Notes under the pieces: generated by a model
Database searches by the model: none
Told to the model about the DNA's origin: nothing
What the model saw: only the letters and a program-made list of their open reading frames with translations
Made by a program: the position numbers and the translations under genes
NCBI GenBank assembly: GCA_932521025.1
Contig: OW051472.1
Location: 2,914,001 to 2,978,000 of the forward strand
Reading direction: 5' to 3'
Origin: Oscheius onirici
Lineage: Eukaryota; Nematoda; Chromadorea; Rhabditida; Rhabditidae
Length of the DNA: 64,000 nucleotides
In this document: piece by piece, positions 25,276-35,461 of the stretch
Layout: each line of letters opens with the position of its first letter
How positions within the stretch are numbered: position 1 is the first letter of the stretch

Positions 25276-25611
25276 GTGTCTCTATGATTAGTTCTCATAT
25301 GTATTTTTCAGCTTGTTGGCCAAACTTTTCTAGGAAGTTGCATCACCCCACAAGATCCAAACTTCGGACTTCTTCTGTGCTAAATGTATACATCGAAAAA
25401 GAAACTCTCTACGATGTTTGGCTGCCCAATAATTTTGGTTTGGTTGGCACAGTTCCCTCCAAACTGCTTTCATGTTAACTCTTATTATTCAGCCTGCACC
25501 ATGCTTGTCTGTTTGGGTCGGCTATCTATTTTAAATTGCTCCCAAGTCTGTGTGTGTGTGTCTGAAGCTCTAATTGAGGATAAGGAGGGGAGCTTTGTGT
25601 GCACAAATTAG

Positions 25612-26108
25612 TTTTTAACAAGTCGCGACAGGAAAATCAAGTGCGTGAAGTGTTCTAACGACTGGTAGTTTCTTTGGAGGGACAGGGCATGACTGGAACA
25701 GATTCACAAGGGGAGAAGGCAAGGAACAGTAAGACTGAGACTCACTAAAGATAGGAACGGGCGACCCGTTCAGGTCCTACATTTTGAAGGGTCAGGAGGA
25801 GAGTAACAAAGGAGGACCACGACTAGCGCTCCGTGACAGAGCGAAGGCATGAGTTTAAACTTTAGCCCTGGAAGGGCGTTGCCAACCTTGTCTGGGCAAA
25901 GATCTTCCAGGCATCCGAATAGTGACTATCAGAAACAGCTTCACAACTAAGTATTTCTGTCGAATTTGGTCAAAGCTGATCTCTCCAATATTGTTACAAA
26001 GTTTTGAACTTTATTTCAAAGTTTTAGATGTTTTTCCAGGATAAAATCTCAAAAGTTTGCTATAAACGGCAAAGTTTCCAAGAGGAAACTTCAGTCACTA
26101 GGATCGCC
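25612..26108. other. Intergenic stretch, nothing supported
   Basis: No exon-like reading frame or RNA gene seen. It ends in the presumed 5' UTR of the basic protein gene, where TTTTTCCAG near 26039 could be a trans-splice acceptor. Confidence 0.5.
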
Positions 26109-26798
26109 ATGGGCTCGTCTCGACGCTCCACCAGCATCAGTTCTACTCGTACCGCCCGTAGCCGTAGCAGCTCCGCTTCTGGTGGATCTACTCGCCGTCG
26201 CAGTCTGACCAAGCGCTCCAAGGTTCGTCCCGTCCTCAAGAAGAGAGGTCCCGGTAGACCCAAGAAGGCTGCTGCTGCTGCTCGTCCAAAGAGTCGTCCC
26301 GCATCTACTCGTCGTGCCAGTCGCTCCAAGGTCCGTTCTGCTTCGAAGAATCGTACCGGATCCAAAGCTTCTCGTCGCTCCAAGAGTCGCTCTGCGTCGA
26401 AGAATCGTGCTGATAGCCCTTCCAAGATTCGTTCCAAGAAGCGTTCCGTCTCCAAGAATCGTAGCCATGTGAGTCGCTCCAAGGCCCGTTCTTCTTCTCG
26501 TCACTCCAAGAGACGCTCTGGTAGCCTGTCCAAGAAGCGTTCTACTTCTCGTCGTTCGAAGAGCCGTGCTGGTAGCCGTTCCAAGGCTCGCTCTCCCTCT
26601 CGTCGCTCCAAGAGTCATCGCCGCAGCTCGTCCAGGAAGAGACACAACAAGAAGGTCAGAAAGATTCTCACGGGGTTGCGCGATGCTCTCACCGGCCTCA
26701 TGGAGCTGCAGAAAGAGCGCAAGAGAAAGGACCAGGAGTTGAGGATGAAGACGAAGAAGCGCTCGTCGAAGAGAAGAGCTGGCCAGCGTGCCAGATAG
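26109..26798 (+). CDS. Ser/Arg/Lys-rich basic protein, protamine/SPCH-like, with AT-hook
   Basis: Intronless gene of 229 aa. I chose the ATG at 26109 for its good context (GCCATGG); the frame is open further upstream. The body is made of imperfect short repeats of the type SRRSKSRSASKNR from about residue 55 to 175. Near residue 45 lies KKRGPGRPKK, a match to the AT-hook core (GRP flanked by basic residues) that binds the minor groove of AT-rich DNA. The end has a Leu-containing segment (VRKILTGLRDALTGLMELQK) and a basic tail. Composition and lack of introns recall the nematode sperm-chromatin proteins (SPCH) and protamine-like proteins that compact sperm DNA; an SR-rich nuclear protein is the alternative. 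A polyadenylation signal AATAAA follows the stop at about 26803. Repeats at the DNA level (CGTCGCTCCAAGAGTCG-like) suggest growth by slippage. Confidence 0.7.
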   Translation: MGSSRRSTSISSTRTARSRSSSASGGSTRRRSLTKRSKVRPVLKKRGPGRPKKAAAAARPKSRPASTRRASRSKVRSASKNRTGSKASRRSKSRSASKNRADSPSKIRSKKRSVSKNRSHVSRSKARSSSRHSKRRSGSLSKKRSTSRRSKSRAGSRSKARSPSRRSKSHRRSSSRKRHNKKVRKILTGLRDALTGLMELQKERKRKDQELRMKTKKRSSKRRAGQRAR

Positions 26799-26829
26799 AA
26801 AGCAATAAAACTTCCTGGCTAGCCCATTG

Positions 26830-27618
26830 TTTATTTTTTTTGACAGACTGACAGTTGACACACTTTGGTAATTTTGTTCTTGTGAATAATTCTGGTGATT
26901 CTGCCCTTGTTTCTACTCTTCTTGGTACTCTTACCTTGTGTCACTGGAAGGAATATGTGGCAGTGGTGCTGACTCTTACAGTAACTACCGATAGACTGTC
27001 TTCTTGGATCTACCTTGCCGACGGTTCTTCCATGTAATCGACAAGGACTACACCAAAGAAAGAGATAACACAGTAGTTTGCAAGGAACAGCTCTCATATT
27101 TTTCCCCTCATTGGTTTATTTCCGCCTCATTTATTTAATAGTATTCTTATTCTTATTGTTAGGATATCAAGTCAGTCCACTTTGTAGCAAGTTGCTCGAG
27201 GTGATCAGACAGTTTCCACTTCTGGTACTATTCGTTCATTTTATTGAACCTGATTTGAAGAAAATCCATCTCCAATTCTTCGTACCGATTACTGCCATGG
27301 GCCTAATCTATTCATCGTTTTATACTAGAAGTGATCGCACGACGTGTAAATCTTCGTGCTCATTGATGTGCCTCACACTTTCGGCGTTACATACTAGGAG
27401 AACTTTTAAACGGCTCTTCGTATGGAAATAGACAATTTCAGGTTCAGAACACTCATCTGTCTCTTCGTTCTATCATTTCTCGTCGTTCCAGAAACACCGA
27501 CTGATACAACTACTGATTTTGATCTTCTATACTTCAATCTCATTCTGCCCCCCCCCCCCCCAATTGTAACAATTTCACCAAAACCAAGAACTAGCACGAC
27601 ATTTATTTTTTAATTCGA
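26830..27618. other. Interval with weak open frames and a poly-C tract
   Basis: A 267-bp basic frame on the minus strand (26831-27097, ...KSTKKSRNKGRITRIIHK...) and hydrophobic frames on the plus strand (27078-27431, 27422-27613) are open, but none has clear splice or family support. A run of about 12 C lies near 27547-27560; it encodes prolines in one frame and is a likely place for length error. I assign no gene. Confidence 0.35.
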
Positions 27619-28540
27619 TCACTGCGTTCCGAGCAGTTTCTCTTGCGATGGTGATCTGGCCAGAGTGGCTCCCTTGGACTCTGTAGTCGTCGGCGTCGCT
27701 GTCCTACTGTTCGCTGTTCCCTTCTGTTCCGTCTTCTTCTTCGCCTCATTTTTCCTCTTCATCACCAGGTAGACGGCAAAGCCGACGATTCCGAGCAGGA
27801 CGAGGAAGAAGACTATAACTCCGACCACAATCCCGGTAGTCTTTCGAGTAGCATTTCGGGCATTCTCTTCCTCCACCTTCTCTCCCACGATCAACTGGGC
27901 CTTCAGTTCAGAGCCAGCTTCCTCGTCAGCAGGCTTCTCGGTCAGATTGCATGGTGGGACAGGGGTTAAAGTCGTGGCAGTTTTAGTCCTATTGGTTGAA
28001 ATTGTGGTGGGCATCTTTGTGGTCGTATCTACCGTAATCGAAGTTCTCGTCGTAGGGGCCGTAGTTGTGGTGGTTTCCATGACATTTACATTCAGAACAA
28101 CTCTGGAAAATGTTACAGTAAAAGGACTGACAAACAGCCAGACTGACAGACAGAAATACTTACTTTGTAGTCGAGGAAGACGGAATTCTCGTAGCGTAAG
28201 TTGTCTTTCCGATAGTATTCCGGACATTCTCTTCCATCGTCTTCTGTCCACTGGCCGACTCGGTTTTCAGTTCAGAGCCGAACTCCTGGTCAAATGGCTT
28301 GGTAGTTGTGGTCTGTTTTGTGGTCGTCGTACCCGTCAGATCGGACATGAGAGTAGCAGAAGTGGACGGCTTGGCAGTTGCACTCGTTGTAGTAGAAGTA
28401 GATGGCTTTGTAATAGCGACAGTTCCTGTACTGACCGTCGTGTTCAGCGCCTCCTTCTTCGTCGTGGTAGAAGACTCGCAACTGACATTGAAGAGCAGAA
28501 GCAGCAGCGCGAAGAAGAGACGATTGGTAGCGACGACCAT
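27619..28540 (-). CDS. Mucin-like type I membrane protein with internal duplication
   Basis: Two exons, 28540-28164 and 28102-27619, 286 aa, phase-2 intron with good sites (donor GTAAGT, acceptor TTTTCCAG). A signal peptide (MVVATNRLFFALLLLLFNVS) is followed by a Thr/Ser-rich ectodomain that would be heavily O-glycosylated, one TM segment (TGIVVGVIVFFLVLLGIVGF...) and a basic, then Ser/Thr-rich tail of about 50 aa. The segments GSELKTESASGQKTMEENVR (exon 1) and GSELKAQLIVGEKVEEENAR (exon 2) are clearly related, each after a Thr-rich run, so the ectodomain was doubled, with the intron between the halves. Family unknown; role at the cell surface is inferred only from topology. Confidence 0.7.
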
Positions 28541-28713
28541 CTCCAGAGGGCTATTCCAAGCGTTGTGATTTAACAAGTTGAAGGATTACAGTTCTGTGAA
28601 AGTTTTTGTTTTGTCTTTTAACAAAGATGTTAAAAGTTCTAGAAAAGTTTCTGGAACTTTGCATTTTCTTCAGTTTGTAATTGCAAGAAGCCACGTTTTT
28701 AAGAGCTGCTTAC

Positions 28714-28879
28714 TTTGTTCACCAGCAGTGTATCCTGCTCCAATGTCAATATCGGTAGGCGCCTTCAAGCCAGTCTTCAAATCAACACAGATTTTGCGTA
28801 CCGTGGAAAGTGCTGGAAGGTTTTGAAAATTCTTTTTATGAAGCCTCATTTTGCGCGAAACCAGCTTCGACGCAGCCAT
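28714..28879 (-). CDS. Small unassigned open frame
   Basis: Begins MAASKLVSRKMRLHKKNFQN and continues with ICVDLKTGLKAPTDIDIGAG up to a good donor (CAAA|GTAAGC near 28714). The next acceptor in frame adds only a few residues. The N-terminus is basic and could be a mitochondrial targeting signal. I do not recognise it. It starts 66 bp upstream of, and divergent from, the 7-TM gene at 28945, so a shared promoter is possible. It may be only part of a gene. Confidence 0.3.
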
Positions 28880-28944
28880 GGTAACCAAGCAATAAGTTAC
28901 GTTCATTCTCTCGTTTTTGTCTCATTGTATCCCCTTTTCAAAGA

Positions 28945-30141
28945 ATGGGCCAGAGACTCTGTCACTCTGAGTCATCCGGGACTTCGATAAAAACAGTCTG
29001 TCAATTGAAAGAATGGTGGATTCTAGCCGAGACGCACAGGGAGAGTAAGGATAATTGGAGTGAGTTTAGTTTTCTTCTACTGATCAGACTGTAAAAGTAC
29101 CTTTTGGAATCCATTCGACTGCTTTGATCTTACTCCTTCTCCTTTGGATTACCAGCTGTTGCTCGAGAAAGAAAGACTTTTCACTGGCTTTTGTCGTCAC
29201 AATGTCCATCCCCTTGACCATTATGACTCTCTGTCGATGGATACAGGTTCTGAATGAGAAGATGGCCTTCCTTTGCTACAAGTAAGTTAATATTAAAGGA
29301 CTGGGGAATCGAGGCAGGACTCTCTACATAATGGTCACTGATGTCGGGGAGGGTCCCGTCAAGATTCACAAGACTATACCAAAACAGCTCTTTCAGGTGT
29401 TTAGAAGAGTCCAACATCTTTGCCAGTTTCTTCACAATGATCCTGACATTTCCTGAGCAGATTCTCCGTCGAGTCACACAGATTTTGTTCACTTCTGAAC
29501 TAATGCTATTCCTCTATATTGTGGCCACAATGGGAAGGACAAAAGAACTGAAAAGTGGCACCAAAGCTTGGTAAAATCTTTTAGAAAACGACTTATGAAC
29601 AGTTTTTCAGGGCTCCATTTGCGTTCGTCCTTTTCATCTCGATTGTTCTCGGATTCGTCATGCAATTTGGTCCGAACGAGTCTCTCGTGAGCAACTATAA
29701 TCACAAAGGCGTTCACGTGATCCTAGCAAATACTCTTGTCCTATTAGTCATTGTAACTTGGATTTCTGTTCTTGAAGAAGCATGTAATTTCAGATCTTCT
29801 GTCAGCGCTTCTCCTGTTATTCGACTTCCCAAAAGGATGAGGAAGAGACTGAAGGAGTTACTGACCTCACACAGTACAAGAAGTGTCTTCGGACGGCGTC
29901 AATAGTCTTCACTGTAGTGTCAGTGGTCCCCATAGTCAGTAGTCTGATAGTTCTCGACTTCTTTGAACATTACGGGCAGTCTATTGGAAGTCCCAGTTCC
30001 AATTGGCTTTCTCACACTCTCACCCTCTTCGAATGGCTGATTCCAATCTTTTTCGCTCTTCCAACACTGATCTGTCTTCCCAGATATCGAACACGTCAAA
30101 AGGAAAGAAAAGAAACCTATGTAGTAACAGAAGAAGAATAA
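28945..30141 (+). CDS. 7-TM family copy 0 (tail-less member)
   Basis: Five exons: 28945-29059, 29098-29281, 29397-29570, 29611-29752, 29794-30141; 320 aa. Starts MGQRLC; exon 1 ends ETHRESKDNW with a phase-1 donor exactly as in copy 1. TM1-TM2 hold the loop CSRKKDFSLAF, which aligns with CIRYRDFSCSF of copy 2. Intron phases 1, then 2 before a Trp codon, then 0 before the 'FC/LC' exon match the minus-strand copies (this copy has one extra intron, 29282-29396). The last exon ends with PTLICLPRYRTRQKERK and a short acidic tail, so it lacks the Pro/Gln-rich tail and FASQPNL motif of the others. Acceptor of intron 1 (AAAAG before 29098) is weak; the obvious TGATCAG upstream gives the wrong frame. 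Predicted multi-pass membrane protein, possibly a receptor; family not recognised. Confidence 0.65.
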
Positions 30142-30205
30142 ACGTTTTCTGTCCCGTCCCGCCTATTCCCCTTCGTCAATTGAACCCAGTTCGGTTGCGG
30201 CGCGT

Positions 30206-30299
30206 GCCTCTATAGCTCAGTGGCAGAGCGTTGGTCTTGTAATCAACCAGTCATGGTCAAGAAAACCAAAGGTCCGTGGTTCAATCCCGCGTGGAGGCA
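30206..30299 (+). tRNA. trnT-UGU: tRNA-Thr(UGU) with intron
   Basis: Cloverleaf folds cleanly: acceptor GCCTCTA/TGGAGGC, D arm GCTC...GAGC, anticodon stem TTGGT/ACCAA with loop CTTGTAA (anticodon TGT), T arm CGTGG-TTCAATC-CCGCG. A 22-bp intron (about 30242-30263) sits after position 37, the standard eukaryotic site. It lies in the gap between two convergent 7-TM genes, 64 bp after the stop of one and 67 bp before the stop of the other. Confidence 0.93.
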
Positions 30300-30366
30300 A
30301 TTTCTTTTTTTAATCAAACTTTTTGTGATTGAACAAACATGTTTATTCCACAGTTCCTCACAAATT

Positions 30367-32634
30367 CTAACGAAGTACAGATATGACATTCGTAGCATCC
30401 AAATGAGGCATGCTGGTACTGGGCTGCAGAACTCCAACAGTCGTAAGATTTGGCTGAGAGGCAAATCTGACCATCGATCCTTGAGGAGCAGCATAGCCCT
30501 GAAATCCGCTGTCTTTCAATACAAAATTTCAAGACCTGGGTCAAGTAATAGGGCTGCTGGACTGGAGAGAGGTGAGAGACAAGTTGCTGAGTAGGTACAT
30601 ACTGTAGCGTCGAAGTTGGGACAGAGTACGTAGTGGACGTGACCATGGGTTGAGTCAAGACAGTTGGCTGGGAGAAGACTGACGCTTGAGAGATGTAAGC
30701 AGGCTGTAGATGAATGGGAGAAGGCGGTGGAGGAGCCGGAACTGGTACGGAATTTGGAAGAGTATGCATGGCACTCGGAGTCGTCAGCATGGCTACCAGA
30801 TTGTGGTCGTAGTGGCCGTTGATCGGAGGAGTTACGGCCTAAAATAACGCTTTGGGGTACTGTAAAGGCAAAATGCAAAAGAACTATGTCCCGCAAGTTG
30901 TTTCCCAGTATTTCCTGTCCCCTTTGACCTTCTGTTCATGCTATTTCCCACACCCGTTTTCCCAGAAACGCCTAACCAAACACAATAAACGAACCAGATT
31001 AATTCCATTCAGTGCAGGTGCAGCAGAAGGAGTCGAAGTCTGCTCAAACTGGTGTTAGACCTTCTCGAAATCTTGTCTTACCGGCATAGGAAGCAAAAGT
31101 TGAGTAGGCGGGACTTGCTTCTCCTTGATCAGACTCTCACCCTTTGGAAGTCCAGCCACTTTAGGACTACTGTATCCCTGCTGCCCGAAGAGCGTCGATC
31201 GATAAGCTGGGAGGAAAATTATTACGGATAGCGTGAAGAAGATCGGCTCCAGAAGGTCAGCCAGGGCGAAAGAGTGGAAGATGACCCAGAACCAGTCGTC
31301 TTGCATAGTTTCTCTCGAACGGGTTATGGTGGCAAAGAAGTTCGTGACGGACATTCCAAACGAGAGCGGGAGAAGGACGAAGATGGAATAGGGAAGACAC
31401 CAGGCCATTCGAGATTTAGCATTGGAAACACACGGGTCGGAGGATTGACCGTGTTGGGGACGAGAACAGCAGCAGAGAGCACAGAGGATCTGGAAGAGGG
31501 TACATTATCCAGATAGTACTTTGAGCAGCATTGACAACTGTACGAGTTAGATTGTCACTCATTCAGTTAGTGCTTTGGATCTGATCCGCCGATTTTGCGG
31601 TCATTTTAGAATACTCGTCTGAACTCTTTCAAAACTTTATTCGGTACTTTGAGAATGTTTCAAAATGTTCGCAATGCTAATTCTACTTACAGAATCATGT
31701 AAGAGTTCTTGGGACTCATTCCGTGTAATGTTCGATGTGAAAACGATTGAATCACATCCGATAAAACTGATCGCTGATAGCAATGTTTGTGTCAAAATAA
31801 ACATGCTAATTTATTCAATTTGCATATTTTCTATGAGCACAGAGCAAGAATCTGGCATTTTATGTACGCAAGGTGCAGGTGCCGATCGTGCGTCAATATC
31901 GCAACTTGTGAACTCTAAAATCTACTTCCGAACCTACCACAAGAAACATGAACGAATTGGCACACATTGCCACTTGAGAGACGAGTCGGATGACAGCCAG
32001 GAGCGTCGAGACATAGCTCGAAGGTTTATCTTCGTTGTTCAGAACGTGCTTTACTCCGGCAGCAAAGGACAGGACCATACAGATCAAAAAGACGATACTG
32101 AAATGTAAATTCCACTGTCTTTGTGTTCTTCTTACGTGTTCCAGCACTTTGGCAACTTTCGGGTACAGGCCACAATGACGCTCATCAGCAGAAAGAAGGC
32201 TGTTCCGATGGGAAGATTGAGTCCAGTAGCTGTTAGACTAATCTGGTTGGTCAGTCGAAAAGCTGCGTAGGCGGGACTCTCATAATCAGTTTGATTTGAA
32301 TTATAAGTGGTTCCCTCTTCCGTTACAGTACGGTCGTAAATTTCGAGAAAGAGTCGAGACAAGACGGTTACGGTATAGGGCAAAAGTTGGCAGATGACGT
32401 AACAGCGGGTGAAGTCCTTGAATCGGATGCAACCGGACAAGAGCCAGAGCAGAATCAGACCGATCAGAGCTACGCCGGAGAAGATTACCGGGTCTGGAAG
32501 GAGCTATCAAAAGATTCATATTACTCACTCCAGTTGTTCTTATCCTCATCGACGAGCTCTCTGAGCCAAGGGTACTCCTCGAAGCGACATTCTTGATGAT
32601 ACTTTGACCGTTGGTAACAGACAGTTTGACCCAT
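30367..32634 (-). CDS. 7-TM family copy 1
   Basis: Six exons: 32634-32529, 32493-32136, 32097-31938, 31489-31082, 30838-30536, 30498-30367; 488 aa. N-terminus MGQTVC, short Cys-containing pre-TM region ending DEDKNNW. TM1 then CIRFKDFTRCYVICQ (first loop), TM2, an Asn/Asp-rich loop with NSNQT (possible N-glycosylation), TM3, TM4 in exon 3, then exon 4 with ILCALCCC, NAKSRMAW and the block LPAYRSTLFGQQGY that ends TM7. Exons 5-6 code a Pro/Gln/Ser-rich tail with VRFASQPNLTTVGV near the C-terminus. Seven hydrophobic segments by eye. Large intron 31490-31937. A receptor-like role is inferred from topology only; no match to a known receptor motif such as DRY or NPxxY. Confidence 0.72.
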
Positions 32635-32649
32635 CTGCTCTGGTCACAA

Positions 32650-33079
32650 TGAGTGGTGAATGGCTCGGAACAATTAGCCTCTCGCTCGAGAAGTTTTCCC
32701 ACTGTTGCCACAGAGACCGCAATCGTTTTTCTACGGCAAAAGAGAGGGAATGGAACAATCAACTGCTGAGTGGATAACAGAAAGACAGGCAGTAGAGGAT
32801 ATGTACAGGGTGGTCCAAAGTTATGGTAACAGCTGTTTTGAGCTACAGCTTCCTCTCAGTGTACTGTGTAGACCCGAACTATATGATACCATTTTGAAGC
32901 CTGCTTGATAAGGAATCCAACCCTTGCTCTCAATTTTTCATATCTGCTTCGGTCAAGGAACCACAATGCTCGGAAACGCCGCCACAAGAATGCCTTGCCG
33001 CAAGGGTCGGGTTTTTCGAGAAAAGTAAATTGTGAGATGGCGTCTTGAAATGACCGGCAGCTGATAGCTCATTCACCCC
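32650..33079. other. Intergenic, possible transposon end
   Basis: No gene seen. The string ACAGGGTGGTCCAAAGTTATG starting near 32804 resembles the outer end of inverted-repeat DNA transposons (CAGGGTG-type ends). I did not find the matching opposite end, so this is a weak call. Confidence 0.25.
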
Positions 33080-33371
33080 TCACAGTGAACAGAGAAGATA
33101 GGTCAAACTATCATCAAGATTGTCGCTTTGAGGCGTACCCGTGGTTAGGCTATCGCTCTTCCAGAAGCGATAAAATACATATATAAAAATAACGACAAAA
33201 ATAAGGCCTACAACAAAGATAGCCCAGTCTTCGCGGGCTCGTCTGTCGATGATTCTCAAGGTGGTGTTTGATAGTCCGAGCTGAAACCATGTTTTGATCA
33301 TGAAGATGAGAAAAAGCTTACCGCGGATCCGATATCTAGCATTTTTCTCGTGCCACCACGAAAACCAACGT
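33080..33371 (-). CDS. Membrin/GOSR2-like Qb-SNARE C-terminal end
   Basis: Two exons, 33371-33322 and 33280-33080, with a clear intron (donor GTAAGC, acceptor GGTTTCAG). Joined they read GGTRKMLDIGSA-LGLSNTTLRIIDRRARED, then a TM segment (WAIFVVGLIFVVIFIYVFYR) and about 25 polar residues. This follows the membrin pattern K-G-T-(x)-K-(x)-LD(I/V)...LGLSNT-(x)-R-(x)-I-(x)-(x)-RA, where the SNARE helix runs into the anchor. Membrin works in ER-Golgi vesicle fusion. The first two-thirds of a membrin are not found upstream (to 34.3 kb), so the gene may be a truncated copy, or may use distant exons, or start at the in-frame ATG at 33342 as a 73-aa protein. A polar tail after the anchor is unusual for a tail-anchored SNARE. 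Confidence 0.5.
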
Positions 33372-34287
33372 TCTGCTCGGGAATAAGCAAGTTTGAAAAA
33401 AGTTGCAATTTTGCGTCAAACATCGCAGCGCGATGATTTGCGCATTTGAATTTTATAAATCTTCGCAATTTCGTCCTCACTTCATCCTTTTCAACTTTCT
33501 TTCTTGTCATTTCCTTTTCATCTTTTTTTTATTGTCATTTTGCATCACAGAATAGTAGGAAAAAGCCTCTAAGCGAACCATACTGTTTGAGATCGCAATT
33601 TGAGCGAACCACAGTTTTCTGTGTCTTTCTATGTTTTCTATTCATTTTTATCAGGATTACAAGTTTATTTCCCAGTTTCTTCAGACTCGTGGCTCAATTT
33701 GTGAACGACGATATTGAACTCGGGAATAAGTCCTGTAAATGATTCAATTTGTTACCAAAAACTGGTTCCTCCGAAGTTTCGTCCTTTTATTCAATTATTT
33801 GATCGAAACGGCTTCTTTCTATCAAACGCCAAGCAGTAAATATACTTGATCGCTAAAAGTGCGCCCTAATCGAACATTGGACTGAGCAGTCTGGCCTACG
33901 GAACAGGTGACGCCATTCCTCTCGAATTTTCGCAATCTTTGTTCTTCTTGGTCGATTTCGAAATGCTTCCTTGTGACTTTGTTTCGAGATGTCCACTTTA
34001 AAATCATTGTCAGCACTTTGGTTCTTCAGTTTAGTCGGAAAATTGTCTGTATTTTGGGGATTTTCTCCCAAAGACGTTTGCATCACATCTTTTTATCGAT
34101 TTTGCCCTTACTTCGTCAAGTTTTGTTGGAAGAAATAAACAACTTATAAATTTAACGAGTTTAGCCTGTGAGTTTACCCAAAAGTGCTGTTATCGGGCCG
34201 CTCCTGTTCTTGTGTAGTGTCCCGTGACCGGGGTTAACTTTTCTTCTTTTTCTCTCCATCTTTCGATATAAATTGATATTTTTCAGA
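33372..34287. other. Interval upstream of har-1, no gene supported
   Basis: Short minus-strand frames between 33822 and 34086 are open but show no family signal or good splice signals. AT-rich. It ends with GATATTTTTCAG just before the har-1 ATG, a likely trans-splice site. Confidence 0.45.
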
Positions 34288-35009
34288 ATGGTCCGTAGAA
34301 GAGCCGCCTCTCCCAAGCCGTCAGCTCCCGTCCGATCGGCCAGCCCGCCGCCGATGGCCCGGGCCGCTCCAGCTCCCACTCCCATGCCCGCAGCTCCCAG
34401 ACCTGGTTAGTTGTTCATCAATTTTTTCTCCTTTTTTTCATAGCAGACCTATAAAAACTGCATTAACCGTCAAATTGTTTAGCTGAACTATGGATATTGT
34501 AAAACGTCATGTGATTTCTAATTTTGATTTGTAAGGCAATTCACGTCTTAAAATTGCCAAAAAACGGAAGTAAACACACTGATTAGTGCAAAAACTGATT
34601 CTCCTTATTTTCAGCAGCAGCTCACCCTACTCCCATGGCTGCTCCTACTCCGATGGCTGGAGCTCCTTCTCAAGGACCCGGACTGATGGCTCAGATGGCC
34701 GCTACTGCTGGAGGAGTTGCTATTGGATCTGCTGTGGTACGTTTTCGTTTTACTTTAAAAACATTCATTTAGGGTCACACGATCGGACACATGATGACTG
34801 GAGGCGGTTCCAGCGGCGAGGCTGCTGCCGCTCCCGCAGCCCAGGCACCCGTCCAGCAGTACGGCGGACAGCCACAGCAGCCGCTCAGCCAGCCGTGCGA
34901 GTTCGAATGGCGTCAGTTTGTCGAGTGCAGTCAGAGCCAAAACGACGTCAGTCTCTGCAGTGGATTCAACGAGGCCTTCAAGCAGTGCAAGGGCCGCTAC
35001 CCCAGCTAA
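34288..35009 (+). CDS. har-1: CHCHD2/CHCHD10 family mitochondrial protein
   Basis: Three exons: 34288-34405, 34615-34736, 34773-35009; 158 aa. N-terminus is Arg/Ala/Pro-rich ([20 protein letters not shown]), typical of the mitochondrial-targeting, low-complexity start of this family. Then [31 protein letters not shown], the conserved Gly/Ala-rich helix, and a C-terminal CHCH domain with two C-x9-C motifs: [11 protein letters not shown] and [11 protein letters not shown]. Such proteins fold by disulfides in the intermembrane space and act in cristae organisation and respiration; the C. elegans member is HAR-1. The NAG at 34618 could give a 1-residue-shorter splice variant. Confidence 0.88.
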
Positions 35010-35112
35010 CCGCCAATCCTCACCCCCGACTCGATAGGCTTCAAATTGTGAATCTTTTCTTATTTGTGTACGCGAAAAAGGTGACGATAAAGTCTTTTAT
35101 GTTCTTTTTTTT

Positions 35113-35422
35113 CTAATCACTTCCATCATCTTTGTGCTCTTCCGGAGTATAAAAGCTGTCTTGACCGTGTGTACTTGATAGATTTTGAGCTCCTGAAATT
35201 ATTGCCGTGGCACAAAAGCTTGTACTTGCCGTCATTCTTCCTGCAAGCTCGACCAATGCAGGAAACCATGGCATTGACGCAGCAACAGCCACTATACCTG
35301 TCGCACTTGTCCTTACAGCAGCACCAGTAGGCGCAGCAGAAGAAACATACGATTGTGGGAACAATTATGACGACGATGGCCAGCCACCACCAGATTGTAA
35401 GCTGTGGCGTCGATAATTCCAT
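35113..35422 (-). CDS. Small Cys-rich single-pass membrane protein
   Basis: ATG at 35422 behind TTTGTTTAG. One N-terminal TM (WWWLAIVVIIVPTIVCFFCC) runs into a Cys cluster (CCAYWCCCKDKCDRYSGCCC), then IGRACRKNDG. If the GC donor at 35229-35228 (GACG|GCAAGT) is spliced to 35192 the protein ends with an acidic tail (STHGQDSFYTPEEHKDDGSD), 90 aa. Without splicing the frame runs to 35126 with a basic tail. I prefer the spliced form because the acidic end looks like protein and GCAAGT is the usual non-canonical donor. Cys residues next to the membrane suggest palmitoylation. Family not recognised. The gene is convergent with har-1, the stops about 100 bp apart. Confidence 0.55.
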
Positions 35423-35461
35423 ATCTAAACAAAGTTAACCAAGTTTTTGGACAGGAGTAGA

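Noticed and set aside
26091-26861. 256-aa open frame on the minus strand across the basic protein gene
   Set aside because: It is the mirror of a repetitive, Arg/Ser-rich gene; open antisense frames are expected there. The plus strand has the Kozak-like start, AT-hook and AATAAA.
29282-29396. Extra exon between exons 2 and 3 of 7-TM copy 0
   Set aside because: Open in one frame, but no donor of the right phase exists; skipping it joins the two exons in frame (YK-CLEESN).
29181-29492. 103-aa minus-strand frame
   Set aside because: It runs across exons and introns of 7-TM copy 0, whose plus-strand frame keeps the family pattern and phases.
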